From: Bosea sp. ANAM02
GTDB taxonomy: Bacteria > Pseudomonadota > Alphaproteobacteria > Rhizobiales > Beijerinckiaceae
Reading direction: 5' to 3'
Assembly (NCBI RefSeq): GCF_011764485.1
Contig: NZ_AP022848.1
Coordinates: 586,001 to 650,000, forward strand
DNA: 64,000 nt
Every line of letters starts with the position of its first letter. Position 1 is the first letter of the stretch. The notes below the pieces were generated by a model that ran no database searches, was not told the DNA's origin, and saw only the letters and a program-made list of their open reading frames with translations. Position numbers and translations under genes: made by a program. Shown here piece by piece: positions 1 through 8,571 of the stretch.

Positions 1-1710
1 CGAATCCCGTCCGACGGCGACCACGGCATTGCCGAAGATCGTGCCGACGCCGGTGAGCGTCATCGTGCCGATGACGATGCCGACCACGGCGCAGGCGACG
101 CCGACCGGGATCGCCTGGCGCGCGCCGTCCGCGAGGGCTTCCCGGCAGGCTGCGACGGTCTCGGCGCCGCCCTTGCTGAACAGGTTCACGAGGATCAGCG
201 CCGCCACCATCGCGACGATGACGAGGATGCCGTACCAGAAGAACAGCCCGCAGAGCAGGCCGAGCCCGACCCAGAACAGCACGCGCACCGCGATCGGGCC
301 GATGCCGAGCGCGAAGGACCCACCGAGGATCAGGACCACGGTGAGCGCGAGGCCGACCGAGCCCGAGAAGAGCGGTGTGTAGCCCGCGAAGAGCAGGTAG
401 ACCAGCACCGCCAGCGGCAGGATCAGGAACCATTTCTCGGAAAGCGCCTTGCCGGCGCTCGGCAGGGCCGAGCGCGGCATGCCGACGAGCCCGCGCTTGC
501 CGGCCTCGAGATGCACGGCCAGGAAGGCGGCGGTGTAGTAGAGCACGGCCGGCACGATCGCCGCCTGGACGACGGCGGCATAGGGCACGTCGATAGTCTC
601 GGCCATGATGAAGGCAACGGCGCCCATCACCGGCGGCATGATCTGGCCGCCCATCGAGGCGGTCGCCTCGACGCCGCCGGCGAAGGCTGCGCGATAGCCG
701 AAGCGCTTCATCAGCGGAATCGTGAACTGGCCGGTCGAGACGACATTGGCGACGCCGGAGCCCGAGATCGTGCCCATCAGCGCCGAGGAGAAGACCGCGA
801 CCTTGGCCGGGCCGCCGCGGGCGCTGCCGAACAGGCCCATCGCGACATCGGTGAAGAGCTGGATCATGCCGGCCCGCTCCAGGAAGGAGCCGAACAGGAT
901 GAACAGGAAGATGAACGTGGCCGAGACGCCGGTCGGCGTCGCATAGATGCCCTCGGTGCCGAAGGACATGTGCTCGATCACCTGCTCCAGCGAATAGCCG
1001 CGATGGTTCATCGGCGAGGGCAGGTAGTTGCCGAAGAGGCAATAGGCCAGGAACAGGCCGGCGACGATCGGCAGTGCCGGGCCCATGAAGCGCCAGCAGA
1101 TCAGGAAGAGGATGGCGATCGCCGCGATGCCGACGACGAGATCGGCCTGCGTGACCTCGCCGGCGCGCGCGACCAGGTCCTCGTAGAAGAACCAGTGGTA
1201 AAGGCCGATGGCGAAGCCGGCGATGGCGAGCGTCCAGGCGAGGGCCGCACTGGCGCGCGATTGGCTCTTGTGCTGGGCCAGGAGCCCGCCCGCGACGAGG
1301 CAGAGCAGGCCGACATGGAGGGTGCGCAGGATCTGGTTGGGCACCGAGCCGCCGAACCGCGCCAGCAGTTCGACGACGACCGCCATCGGGATCCAGGCGA
1401 GCAGCATCTCCGCCCAGGGCTTGCCGCGCGCGGCCTGGACGACGATCGCGACCAGCCAGAGCGCGATCGTGGCGCGCAGCAGGTCGATGATGTCGATGCC
1501 GGCGAAACGGTGATCGAGCGGAATGTTGAAGGCGGTGGCGATCTGGAAGAGCGAGAAGGCCACCGCGATCCAGAACAGCAGGCGCCCGGGCCAGCCGGGG
1601 CCGAAGCCGGGCGGCAGCCCATGCTCGGGATCGACGATCGGCTGCTGCGTCTCGACGGGCACGCCGCCGGTATCCGGCACGGCCAGGGGCTTATGCTTGT
1701 CTTCGCTCAT
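1..1710 (-). CDS. TRAP transporter fused permease (4TM/12TM type), C-terminus cut by window edge
   Basis: Reading the minus strand from an ATG at 1710 gives 570 codons without a stop, running off the left edge, so the C-terminus is missing. The protein has a short hydrophilic N-terminus, then many hydrophobic segments, and the stretch FGTEGIYATPTGVSATFIFL followed by SGSGVANVVSTGQFTIPLMK and EATASMGGQIMPPVMGA, which are typical of the fused small-plus-large permease of TAXI-type TRAP transporters. Such permeases use an ion gradient to import substrates delivered by a periplasmic binding protein. The binding protein gene lies just upstream on the same strand at 1784-2752, separated by a hairpin terminator. 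The substrate cannot be read from sequence. Intact members are usually 630 residues or longer, in keeping with a truncated view here. Confidence 0.9.
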   Translation of the reverse strand, partial: MSEDKHKPLAVPDTGGVPVETQQPIVDPEHGLPPGFGPGWPGRLLFWIAVAFSLFQIATAFNIPLDHRFAGIDIIDLLRATIALWLVAIVVQAARGKPWAEMLLAWIPMAVVVELLARFGGSVPNQILRTLHVGLLCLVAGGLLAQHKSQSRASAALAWTLAIAGFAIGLYHWFFYEDLVARAGEVTQADLVVGIAAIAILFLICWRFMGPALPIVAGLFLAYCLFGNYLPSPMNHRGYSLEQVIEHMSFGTEGIYATPTGVSATFIFLFILFGSFLERAGMIQLFTDVAMGLFGSARGGPAKVAVFSSALMGTISGSGVANVVSTGQFTIPLMKRFGYRAAFAGGVEATASMGGQIMPPVMGAVAFIMAETIDVPYAAVVQAAIVPAVLYYTAAFLAVHLEAGKRGLVGMPRSALPSAGKALSEKWFLILPLAVLVYLLFAGYTPLFSGSVGLALTVVLILGGSFALGIGPIAVRVLFWVGLGLLCGLFFWYGILVIVAMVAALILVNLFSKGGAETVAACREALADGARQAIPVGVACAVVGIVIGTMTLTGVGTIFGNAVVAVGRDS

Positions 1711-1732
1711 GCGCTGGGTCCACCCGCCAGAC

Positions 1733-1759
1733 AAAAAGGCGAGGCCCCGAGGCCTCGCC
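1733..1759 (-). terminator. Intercistronic hairpin terminator between TAXI binding protein and permease
   Basis: On the minus strand a perfect 9-bp stem (GGCGAGGCC / GGCCTCGCC) with a 4-base loop is followed directly by five T residues. This is a classic Rho-independent terminator. It lies after the stop of the binding-protein gene (1784) and before the permease start (1710), so it would let the binding protein be made in excess over the permease. Confidence 0.75.
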
Positions 1760-1783
1760 CGCGATCACGGCTCTCCGGACGGT

Positions 1784-2752
1784 TCAGGAACCGACCTTGA
1801 GGCCCTTTTCCTTGAAGTACTTGGCGGCGCCGGGATGCAGCGGGATGGGCATGCCTTCCAGCGCGCTTTCCAGCTTGATCGCCTTGCCGGCGGCATGGGC
1901 GGCGGCGAGATCGCCGAGATTCTCGTACATCGCCTTGGTCATCTTATAGACGAGGTCTTCCTTCACGCCCTCGTGGGTGACGAGGTAGTTCACCACGGCG
2001 GCGGTGTGAACGGGCGCGCTCTGGCCGGTATAGGTATTGGCCGGGATCGTCGCCTTGACGAAGGGGGAGCCGGCCTTGTCGACGGTCGCGGCCGGCACCT
2101 CGACGACGGTGATCTCGACCGAGGTCGCGAGGTCGCGCAGCGAGGCGACGCCGAGGCCGGCCGATTGCAGGGTGGCGTCGAGCTGGCGGTTCTTCATCAG
2201 CTCGACCGATTCGGCGAAGGGCAGGTACTCGATCTTGCCGAGATCCTTGTAGGACATGCCGGCGGCGGCGAGGATGGCGCGGGCATTGAGCTCGGTGCCG
2301 GATTTCGGCGCGCCGACGGAGAGGCGCTTGCCCTTGAGATCGGCCAGCGTCTTGATGCCGCTATCCTTGGAGGCGACGATCTGGACGTAGTTCGGATAGA
2401 TCGCGGTCACGCCGCGCAGTTTCTTCAGCGGCGCCTTGAAGCCCGCCTCCTCGTCGCCCTTCCAGGCGGCGGCAAGCGAGTCGCCGAGGGTGAAGGCGAT
2501 CTCGCCCTTGCCCTGCTGCAGCAGGACGAGGTTTTCGACCGAGGCCTTCGTCGCCTGAACGGTCGGCCGGGTGCCGGCGATCTTCTCCCCGTAGATTTTC
2601 GAGAGTGCGACGCCCATCGGATAATAGACGCCGGAGGTGCCGCCGGTCAGGACGTTGACGAACTCCTCGGCGCGTGCGGCGGCGGGGGCGGCGGCGATGA
2701 GGACGGCGGCGGCAAGGCCGGCGAGGCGACGGTTGCGGAACAGTGCTTTCAT
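1784..2752 (-). CDS. TAXI family TRAP transporter solute-binding protein
   Basis: A 322-residue periplasmic protein. The start at 2752 is preferred over an in-frame start 30 bases upstream because it gives a clean Sec signal (MKALFRNRR, then a hydrophobic stretch ending in AAARA before EEFVNVLTGG) and has AGGGAGA six bases upstream. The mature N-terminus TGGTSGVYYPMGVALSKI is the hallmark of the TAXI family, which deliver substrates to fused TRAP permeases. The sequence VGAPKSGTELNARAILAAAG in the middle is also typical. Next gene downstream is the matching permease. Substrate is unknown; characterised TAXI proteins bind glutamate-like or other carboxylates. Confidence 0.93.
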   Translation of the reverse strand: MKALFRNRRLAGLAAAVLIAAAPAAARAEEFVNVLTGGTSGVYYPMGVALSKIYGEKIAGTRPTVQATKASVENLVLLQQGKGEIAFTLGDSLAAAWKGDEEAGFKAPLKKLRGVTAIYPNYVQIVASKDSGIKTLADLKGKRLSVGAPKSGTELNARAILAAAGMSYKDLGKIEYLPFAESVELMKNRQLDATLQSAGLGVASLRDLATSVEITVVEVPAATVDKAGSPFVKATIPANTYTGQSAPVHTAAVVNYLVTHEGVKEDLVYKMTKAMYENLGDLAAAHAAGKAIKLESALEGMPIPLHPGAAKYFKEKGLKVGS

Positions 2753-2975
2753 GACGTCTCCCTGAGGGTCGCTCCGGCTCACGCGGCCGGTTGATCGGGT
2801 TTTTAGAGCATGCCGGACCCGAAAGGGAAAGCGTTCGACGAAAGTCGCTCCTTCGCCTTTAGCCGAAAGGCCGGGCTGGTTTCGCCATGATTGGCTGCCT
2901 ATCTCCGGTTTCGCACGGTCGTCTCGTCATGGGCGGGTCGGCCGGGCATCCGAGCAACGAGCGACCAGGAACGAC

Positions 2976-4610
2976 ATGCACGACCGCGCCGAGCAGGGTG
3001 GCAGCCAGGGGCTTCGCCTCGACCGACGGACTCTTCTCGCAGGCGCGGGTGCGACAGCCACGCTGGCGGCGCTCGGCTTCGCACCGGATGCGCTGGCGCA
3101 GCAGGGGCTCAGGCTCGGCGATGCCAGGGATTTTACCTTCGAGGCATTGAAGGCGCGGGCGAAGGACATGGCGGCCAAGCCCTATGAGGCGCCGCCAAGC
3201 CCGCGGCCCGAGGCGATGCAGCGGATCGACTACGATGCCCATGGCAAGATCCGGTTCAAGCCGGAGGCGGCGCTCTGGGCGGACGGGCCCTCGCCCTGGC
3301 CGGTGACGTTCTTTCATCTCGGCCGCTTCTTCCAGAAGCCGGTCAGGATGCATGTCGTCGAGGAGGGCAAGGCGCGCGAGATCGTCTACGATCCCAGCTA
3401 TTTCGAGATGCCGGCGGATTCCCCGGGGCGCGACCTGCCGGCCGGAGCGGGCTTCGCCGGTTTCCGCCTGCAGGAGAGCCGCAGCGGCCATCCCGGCCGC
3501 AATGGCGAGGCGCTGGACTGGAAGACGAACGATTGGGTCGCCTTCCTCGGCGCCTCCTATTTCCGGGCGATCGGCGAGCTCTACCAGTACGGCCTGTCGG
3601 CGCGTGGTGTCGCGATCGATCCGGCGGTCTCGGGCAAGCTGGAGGAGTTTCCCGATTTCACCCATATCTGGCTCGAGACGCCGCAGGCGGGCGCCGAGCA
3701 TGTCGTCGTCCACGCCTTGCTTTCCGGGCCGAGTCTTGCCGGCGCCTACCGCTTCCGCATGCATCGCGGCAAGGGCGTGACCATGGAGATCGAGACCGCT
3801 CTGCATCTGCGCAAGGACGTCGCGCGGCTCGGCATCGCGCCGCTGACCTCGATGTTCTGGTATTCCGAGACCGCGAAGCAGACAGCGATCGACTGGCGTC
3901 CCGAGGTGCATGATTCCGACGGGCTCGCGCTCTGGACGGGCCCGGGCGAACGTGCCTGGCGCCCCCTCAACAATCCCCCGCACACCATGGCCTCGGCCTT
4001 CGTCGACAATGACCCGCGCGGCTTCGGGCTGATGCAGCGCGACCGCGAGACCGGGCATTATCTCGACGGGGTGCATTACGAGCGCCGCCCGAGCCTCTGG
4101 GTCGAGACCGACGGGCAATGGGGCCGCGGTTCGGTCCAGCTCGTCGAGATCCCCACGGATGACGAGATCCACGACAATATCGTCGCGATGTGGGTGCCCG
4201 AAGGCCCTGCGAAGGCCGGCGGCGCCTACAATTTCCGCTATAAGCTGCACTGGCTCGCCGACGAGCCGTTCCCGACCCGGCTCGGGCGGGTCGTCGCGAC
4301 GCGGCTGGGCAATGGCGGCCAGCCCGGAACGGCGCGGCCGCGCGGCGTGCGCAAGTTCATGGTCGAGTTCCTGGGGCCGGCGCTGGAGGCGGTTCCCTTC
4401 GGCGTGAAGCCCGAGGTGGTGCTTTCGACCTCGCGCGGCAGCTTTTCCTATATCTTCGCGGAAGCCATGCCCGACGACGTGCCCGGCCACTGGCGCGCCC
4501 AGTTCGATCTCACTGTCGGCGGCAGCGAGCCTGTCGAGATGCGCTGCTATCTGAAGGCCGGCGACACGGTGCTGACCGAGACCTGGCTTTATCAGTACCT
4601 GCCGTTCTGA
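2976..4610 (+). CDS. opgD: Periplasmic glucan biosynthesis protein, OpgD/MdoG family
   Basis: A 544-residue exported protein. The N-terminus has a twin-arginine signal (LDRRTLLAGAGATATLAAL, ending near ALA-QQG), as in E. coli OpgD, whose length of about 550 matches. The mature part begins FTFEALKARAKDMAAKPYEA and holds DYDAHGKIRFKPEAALWADG, TFFHLGRFF, GFAGFRL and WVAFLGASYFRA, all characteristic of OpgG/OpgD proteins. These act in the periplasm on the beta-glucan backbone of osmoregulated periplasmic glucans. The glucosyltransferase OpgH is not in the window. The gene stands alone, with no obvious operon partner; the Zur-controlled zinc genes begin 60 bases after its stop. OpgG is the alternative name, but the Tat signal favours OpgD. 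Confidence 0.88.
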   Translation: MHDRAEQGGSQGLRLDRRTLLAGAGATATLAALGFAPDALAQQGLRLGDARDFTFEALKARAKDMAAKPYEAPPSPRPEAMQRIDYDAHGKIRFKPEAALWADGPSPWPVTFFHLGRFFQKPVRMHVVEEGKAREIVYDPSYFEMPADSPGRDLPAGAGFAGFRLQESRSGHPGRNGEALDWKTNDWVAFLGASYFRAIGELYQYGLSARGVAIDPAVSGKLEEFPDFTHIWLETPQAGAEHVVVHALLSGPSLAGAYRFRMHRGKGVTMEIETALHLRKDVARLGIAPLTSMFWYSETAKQTAIDWRPEVHDSDGLALWTGPGERAWRPLNNPPHTMASAFVDNDPRGFGLMQRDRETGHYLDGVHYERRPSLWVETDGQWGRGSVQLVEIPTDDEIHDNIVAMWVPEGPAKAGGAYNFRYKLHWLADEPFPTRLGRVVATRLGNGGQPGTARPRGVRKFMVEFLGPALEAVPFGVKPEVVLSTSRGSFSYIFAEAMPDDVPGHWRAQFDLTVGGSEPVEMRCYLKAGDTVLTETWLYQYLPF

Positions 4611-4635
4611 GTCGGGGACGGGCGTGGAATCGCGC

Positions 4636-4669
4636 TTGCTCCGGCGTGGGCGTAATATTATATCGTTTC
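4636..4669 (+). promoter_or_regulatory. Zur box overlapping a promoter, head of the zinc uptake genes
   Basis: Bases 4652-4669 read GTAATATTATATCGTTTC, close to a second site before znuA (GAAACGTTATATCGTTTC at 6582) and to the AT-rich inverted repeat known for alphaproteobacterial Zur. A promoter can be drawn through it: TTGCTC at 4636-4641, a 17-base spacer, and TATATC at 4659-4664, which would start transcription at about 4671. Zur bound here with zinc would cover the -10 element. The next ATG lies at 4671, so the transcript could be leaderless. The operator is well supported by the gene context; the exact promoter is inference. Confidence 0.7.
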
Positions 4670-4670
4670 C

Positions 4671-4820
4671 ATGGTTCACGCGCACGCCCATCACACGCAT
4701 CGCGCCGCCTCGGAAGCTCCGGGGTGGTCGCTGTTGCGCCTTTCGGCTGGGGCGCGGGTGGGATTGGCCGCAACCATCGTCGCGCTGCTCTGGCTGGCGA
4801 CGCTGGCCGTGATCCTGTGA
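4671..4820 (+). CDS. Small His-rich single-pass membrane protein at head of zinc operon
   Basis: A 49-residue reading frame. It opens with MVHAHAHHTHRAASEAPGW, five His in the first ten residues, and ends in one hydrophobic segment (VGLAATIVALLWLATLAVIL) that reaches the C-terminus. It begins two bases after a Zur box and its stop lies 10 bases before znuC, so it fits as the first gene of the zinc operon. There is no ribosome binding site, and an in-frame stop at 4653 excludes an earlier start, so translation may be leaderless. A His-rich tail anchored in the membrane suggests zinc binding near the ZnuBC importer; that role is inference. No family name is known to me. Confidence 0.6.
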   Translation: MVHAHAHHTHRAASEAPGWSLLRLSAGARVGLAATIVALLWLATLAVIL

Positions 4821-4830
4821 GTTTGCGTTG

Positions 4831-5565
4831 ATGTCCGCCATCCGCCTGACCGATCTGACGCTGGGCTATGATCGCCACCCCGCGGTTCATCACCTCTCCG
4901 GCGAGATCGTAACCGGGAGCCTGACCGCTATCGTCGGGCCGAACGGCGCCGGCAAGTCGACCCTGCTCAAGGGCATTGCCGGGGCGCTTGTGCCGCTCTC
5001 CGGCGGTGTTTCCCTCGCCAAGGGCAAGCGGCTCGCCTATCTCCCGCAATCGGCCGATCTCGATCGCTCCTTCCCAATCCATGTCTATGATCTCGTCGCC
5101 ATGGGCCTATGGAACCGCGCCGGCATCTTCGGCCGGATCGGTCAGGGCGCGGCCCACAAGATCGAGCACGCCATCGCGGCGGTCGGTCTCACCGGCTTCG
5201 AGCGTCGGCCGATCGGCACGCTCTCCGGCGGGCAGATGCAGCGGGCTTTGTTCGCGCGGCTCCTGCTGCAGGATGCCGACGTGATCCTGCTCGACGAGCC
5301 CTTCACCGCGATCGATGCGCGCACGACCGCCGATCTGCTCGAGCTGGTGCGGCGCTGGCATGGCGAGAGCCGCACCGTCGTCGCGGTGCTGCATGATATC
5401 GAGACGGTCCGGCAGGCTTTCCCCCAGACGCTGCTGCTGGCACGCGAGGCCGTGGCCTGGGGCGAAACCACGACTGTGCTGACGCCCGAGAACCTACTGA
5501 AGGCGCGGCGCATGGTCGAGGCCTTCGACAGCCACGCCGCTCCCTGCCAGCGCGACGCGGCGTAA
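4831..5565 (+). CDS. znuC: Zinc ABC transporter ATP-binding protein ZnuC
   Basis: A 244-residue ATPase. Visible motifs are Walker A GPNGAGKST, signature LSGGQMQR, Walker B VILLDEPF and the switch His in VVAVLHDIE. It supplies energy to the ZnuB permease for import of Zn2+ (or Mn2+) across the inner membrane. The ATG at 4831 is chosen over a TTG one codon earlier. It is preceded by the small His-rich gene and followed, after a palindromic repeat, by znuB. The zinc assignment rests on the Zur boxes, the His-rich ZnuA and the COG0523 GTPase nearby; manganese importers of the same family are the alternative. Confidence 0.93.
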   Translation: MSAIRLTDLTLGYDRHPAVHHLSGEIVTGSLTAIVGPNGAGKSTLLKGIAGALVPLSGGVSLAKGKRLAYLPQSADLDRSFPIHVYDLVAMGLWNRAGIFGRIGQGAAHKIEHAIAAVGLTGFERRPIGTLSGGQMQRALFARLLLQDADVILLDEPFTAIDARTTADLLELVRRWHGESRTVVAVLHDIETVRQAFPQTLLLAREAVAWGETTTVLTPENLLKARRMVEAFDSHAAPCQRDAA

Positions 5566-5573
5566 AACATGAA

Positions 5574-5678
5574 GCCCTCATCCTGAGGAGCAGCCTTCAG
5601 GCTGCGTCTCAAAGGATGCTCCAGTGCACTCTGAAACATCCTTCGAGACGCCGCTTCGCGGCTCCTCAGGATGAGGGC
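5574..5678 (+). repeat. Nested palindromic intergenic repeat between znuC and znuB
   Basis: Perfect 18-base arms GCCCTCATCCTGAGGAGC (5574-5591) and its complement (5661-5678) enclose a second pair of arms, GCGTCTCAAAGGATG and CATCCTTCGAGACGC, with one mismatch. The RNA would fold as a two-tier hairpin. Repeats with this core are common between genes in Hyphomicrobiales. An ATG at 5671 lies inside it and is therefore rejected as the znuB start. Confidence 0.85.
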
Positions 5679-5706
5679 TGAGAAAACCGACGGAATAGAC
5701 GCGCAC

Positions 5707-6582
5707 GTGCTCTACGACCTCCTCATCGGCCCCTTCGCCGAATTCGATTTCATGCGCCGCGCCCTCGTCGGCGTGGTGGCGCTCTCCGTTTCGGGCGCGC
5801 CGATCGGCGTCTTCCTGATGCTCCGGCGGATGAGCCTGACCGGCGACGCCATGGCGCATGCGATCCTGCCCGGCGCGGCACTCGGCTATCTCGTCGCCGG
5901 CTTCTCGCTGCCGGCGATGACGATCGGTGGGCTTGCCGCCGGTTTCGCGGTGGCGCTGGCGGCCGGCGCCGTGGCGCGCGCGACGGTGCTGAAGGAGGAT
6001 GCTTCGCTCGCCGCCTTCTACCTGATCTCGCTGGCCCTTGGCGTTACCATCGTCTCGCTCAGGGGCTCGGCGATCGACCTGCTGCATGTGCTGTTCGGCA
6101 ATGTGCTGGCGCTCGACGATCAGGTTCTGATCCTGCTCGCCGGTGTCGCGACCGTGTCGCTGCTGTCGCTGGCGGCGCTCTATCGGCCATTGGTGCTGGA
6201 ATGCGTCGATCCCGGCTTCCTGCGCTCGGTCAGCCGCTCCGGTGGGTTCGTTCACCTGACCTTCCTGGCACTGGTCGTGCTCAATCTCGTCGCCGGCTTC
6301 CACGCGCTGGGGACGCTGCTCGCCGTCGGCATGATGATGCTGCCGGCTGCCGCCGCGCGCTTCTGGACGGCCGACATCACCCGCCTGCTGCTGCTCGCGG
6401 CGGGTTTCGGCATGGTCTCCGGCTATGCCGGGCTTGTTCTGTCCTATGCGGCGGGGTCGAGCCTGCCGGCCGGGCCGTCGATCATCCTGGCGGCGGGGGC
6501 GATCTATATCGGCTCGCTCCTGTTCGGCTCGCAGGACGGGCTTGCGCGTCGGCTCTTGCCTCGCGCCCATCTCCAGAGATAG
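5707..6582 (+). CDS. znuB: Zinc ABC transporter permease ZnuB
   Basis: An integral membrane protein of about 291 residues with around eight hydrophobic segments and the ABC-3 family signature APIGVFLMLRRMSLTGDAMA and HAILPGAALGYL near the N-terminus. It forms the channel through which ZnuA-delivered zinc crosses the inner membrane. The start is taken as GTG 5707 (VLYDLLIGPFAEFDF), because the earlier ATG at 5671 falls in an intergenic repeat; ATG 5752 is another possibility. Its stop codon shares one base with the Zur box of znuA. Confidence 0.92.
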   Translation: MLYDLLIGPFAEFDFMRRALVGVVALSVSGAPIGVFLMLRRMSLTGDAMAHAILPGAALGYLVAGFSLPAMTIGGLAAGFAVALAAGAVARATVLKEDASLAAFYLISLALGVTIVSLRGSAIDLLHVLFGNVLALDDQVLILLAGVATVSLLSLAALYRPLVLECVDPGFLRSVSRSGGFVHLTFLALVVLNLVAGFHALGTLLAVGMMMLPAAAARFWTADITRLLLLAAGFGMVSGYAGLVLSYAAGSSLPAGPSIILAAGAIYIGSLLFGSQDGLARRLLPRAHLQR

Positions 6583-6599
6583 AAACGTTATATCGTTTC
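6582..6599 (+). promoter_or_regulatory. Zur box upstream of znuA
   Basis: GAAACGTTATATCGTTTC is an inverted repeat with 6-base arms GAAACG/CGTTTC around an AT core. It closely resembles the site at 4652. A TATATC -10-like element lies inside at 6589-6594. It begins on the last base of the znuB stop codon and gives znuA a separate zinc-repressed promoter. Confidence 0.75.
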
Positions 6600-6616
6600 A
6601 TTTCTTGGAGTCGCCT

Positions 6617-7558
6617 ATGCCCAACCGTCGCGCCCTCGTCGCCGGCCTCGTTCTCGGGCTTGCCGCAGTTGCCGCGCCGCTCGGCGCCTTTGCCCAGGAG
6701 AAGCTGCCGGTGGTGGCGAGCTTCTCGATCCTCGGCGATTTCGTCCGGCAGGTCGGTGGGGATCGCGTCAGCGTGACCACGCTGGTCGGCCCGGACGGCG
6801 ACGCGCATGTCTATTCGCCGACGCCGGCCGATGCGAAGGCGATGGCCGCGGCCAGGCTCGTGCTCGTCAACGGCCTGCATTTCGAGGGCTGGCTGCCGCG
6901 CCTGGTGAAAGCCTCGGGCACCAAGGCCACGATGGCCACGGCGACGAAGGGCATCACGCCGCTCGAAGCCGATGACGACCATGACGACAAGGGCAAGGGC
7001 GGCCATGCGCATGCCCATGGCCATGACGATCCGCATGCCTGGCAGAGCGTCGCCAATGCGAAGATCTATGTCGCGAATATCCGCGATGCGCTGAGCGCCG
7101 CCGATCCGGCCGGCAAGGCGAGCTACGAGGCCAATGCCACGGCCTATCTGGCCGAGCTCGACAAACTGGAAGGCGAGGTGAAGGCCGCCATCGCGCGCAT
7201 CCCGGCCGAGCGGCGCAAGGCGATCACCACCCATGACGCCTTCGGCTATTTCGTGAAGGCCTATGGCATCGCATTCGTCGCGCCGCAGGGCGTCTCGACC
7301 GAGGCCGAGGCCTCCGCCAGGGACGTCGCCCGCATCATCAGGCAGGTGAAGGCGCAGAAGATTCCGGCCGTCTTCCTTGAAAACGTCACCAATCCGCGCC
7401 TCATCGAGCAGATCGCGCGGGAAAGCGGGGCCAAGGTCGGCGGCCGGCTTTATTCGGATGCGCTCTCGGCCGATGCCGGCCCGGCGGGGACTTACATCCG
7501 GATGATGAAGCACAATATAAGCGAGATCGAAAAGGCGCTGACCGCCGGCCCGGCCTGA
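6617..7558 (+). CDS. znuA: Zinc ABC transporter substrate-binding protein ZnuA
   Basis: A 313-residue periplasmic zinc-binding protein. The start at 6617 has GGAG six bases upstream and gives a Sec signal ending near AFAQ. Cluster A-I features include GDAHVYSPTPADAKAM, NGLHFEGWL and DPHAWQSV, supplying the metal-ligand His residues. Between them is the acidic His-rich loop DDDHDDKGKGGHAHAHGHDD, which is typical of ZnuA rather than manganese proteins and is thought to gather zinc. It hands zinc to ZnuB. It has its own Zur box, and lies between znuB and a COG0523 GTPase gene. Confidence 0.95.
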   Translation: MPNRRALVAGLVLGLAAVAAPLGAFAQEKLPVVASFSILGDFVRQVGGDRVSVTTLVGPDGDAHVYSPTPADAKAMAAARLVLVNGLHFEGWLPRLVKASGTKATMATATKGITPLEADDDHDDKGKGGHAHAHGHDDPHAWQSVANAKIYVANIRDALSAADPAGKASYEANATAYLAELDKLEGEVKAAIARIPAERRKAITTHDAFGYFVKAYGIAFVAPQGVSTEAEASARDVARIIRQVKAQKIPAVFLENVTNPRLIEQIARESGAKVGGRLYSDALSADAGPAGTYIRMMKHNISEIEKALTAGPA

Positions 7559-7601
7559 CCGGGCGGTGTCCTCCTTGCGTCGCAGTCATTCAGGTCAAGC
7601 C

Positions 7602-8564
7602 ATGTCCGAGAAAATCCCCGTCACGGTGCTCACCGGCTATCTGGGCGCCGGCAAGACCACGCTCCTCAACCGCATCCTGACCGAGGACCACGGCAAGAAA
7701 TTCGCCGTGATCGTCAACGAGTTCGGCGAGGCCGGCATCGATGGCGACCTCATCGTCGGGGCCGACGAGGAAATCTTCGAGATGAACAACGGCTGCATCT
7801 GCTGCACCGTGCGCGGCGACCTGATCCGCATTCTCGACGGCCTGATGAAGCGCAAGGGCAAGTTCGATGCGATCATCGTCGAGACCACCGGCCTCGCCGA
7901 CCCCGCGCCGGTCGCCCAGACCTTCTTCGTCGACCAGGATGTCGGCGATGCCACCCGTCTCGACGCGGTCGTGACCGTGACCGACGCCAAGTGGCTGAAG
8001 GACCGGCTGAAGGATGCGCCGGAAGCCAAGAACCAGATCGCCTTCGCCGATGTCATCGTGCTCAACAAGACCGATCTCGTGACGGCGGACGAGCTCGCCG
8101 ATGTCGAGGCCGCGATCCGCGCGATCAACCCCTATGCCAAGCTGCACAAGGCCGAGCGCGCCAATGTCGATATCGCGGCCCTGCTCGACCGCAACGCCTT
8201 CGATCTCGATCGCATCCTCGATATCGAGCCGGATTTCCTCGAGGCCGGGCACCATCATCACCATGCCGAGGACGTACGCTCGATCTCGCTGACCGTGCCG
8301 GGCGATGTCGATCCCGAGAAGTTCATGCCGTGGATCAACGACCTCACCCAGATCCAGGGGCCGAACATCCTGCGTTCCAAAGGTATACTGGCCTTCAAGA
8401 ACGAGCCGCGCCGCTTCGTCTTCCAGGGCGTGCACATGATCCTGGACGGCGACCTGCAGCGCGACTGGAAGGATGGCGAGACCCGCGAGAGCCGCCTCGT
8501 CTTCATCGGGCGCGATCTCAACGAGAACGAATTGCGTCGGGGGTTTGAAGCCTGCGCGGCGTGA
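7602..8564 (+). CDS. COG0523/CobW-family GTPase, probable zinc metallochaperone
   Basis: A 320-residue G3E GTPase. Motifs are Walker A GYLGAGKTTLLN, the metal-binding C-x-C-C in NNGCICCTVRGDL, the guanine-specifying NKTDL, and the CobW C-terminal domain. A His run (GHHHHHAED) near residue 218 offers further metal ligands. The position directly after znuA points to zinc allocation, as for ZigA/ZagA proteins, rather than cobalamin synthesis; no cob genes are nearby. The start at 7602 (MSEKIPVTVLTG) is chosen because the upstream in-frame extension shows no homology. It is followed by the WD40 gene after a palindromic repeat. Confidence 0.92.
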   Translation: MSEKIPVTVLTGYLGAGKTTLLNRILTEDHGKKFAVIVNEFGEAGIDGDLIVGADEEIFEMNNGCICCTVRGDLIRILDGLMKRKGKFDAIIVETTGLADPAPVAQTFFVDQDVGDATRLDAVVTVTDAKWLKDRLKDAPEAKNQIAFADVIVLNKTDLVTADELADVEAAIRAINPYAKLHKAERANVDIAALLDRNAFDLDRILDIEPDFLEAGHHHHHAEDVRSISLTVPGDVDPEKFMPWINDLTQIQGPNILRSKGILAFKNEPRRFVFQGVHMILDGDLQRDWKDGETRESRLVFIGRDLNENELRRGFEACAA

Positions 8565-8571
8565 AAAGGCT

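Noticed and set aside
511..1800. Plus-strand open frames opposite the TRAP permease (up to 429 codons)
   Set aside because: They are Arg/Ala/Asp-rich low-complexity products caused by high GC, with no domain; the minus-strand permease explains the region.
2859..4841. A 660-codon minus-strand frame opposite opgD
   Set aside because: It mirrors the opgD codons, has no recognisable domain and composition typical of antisense GC-rich frames.
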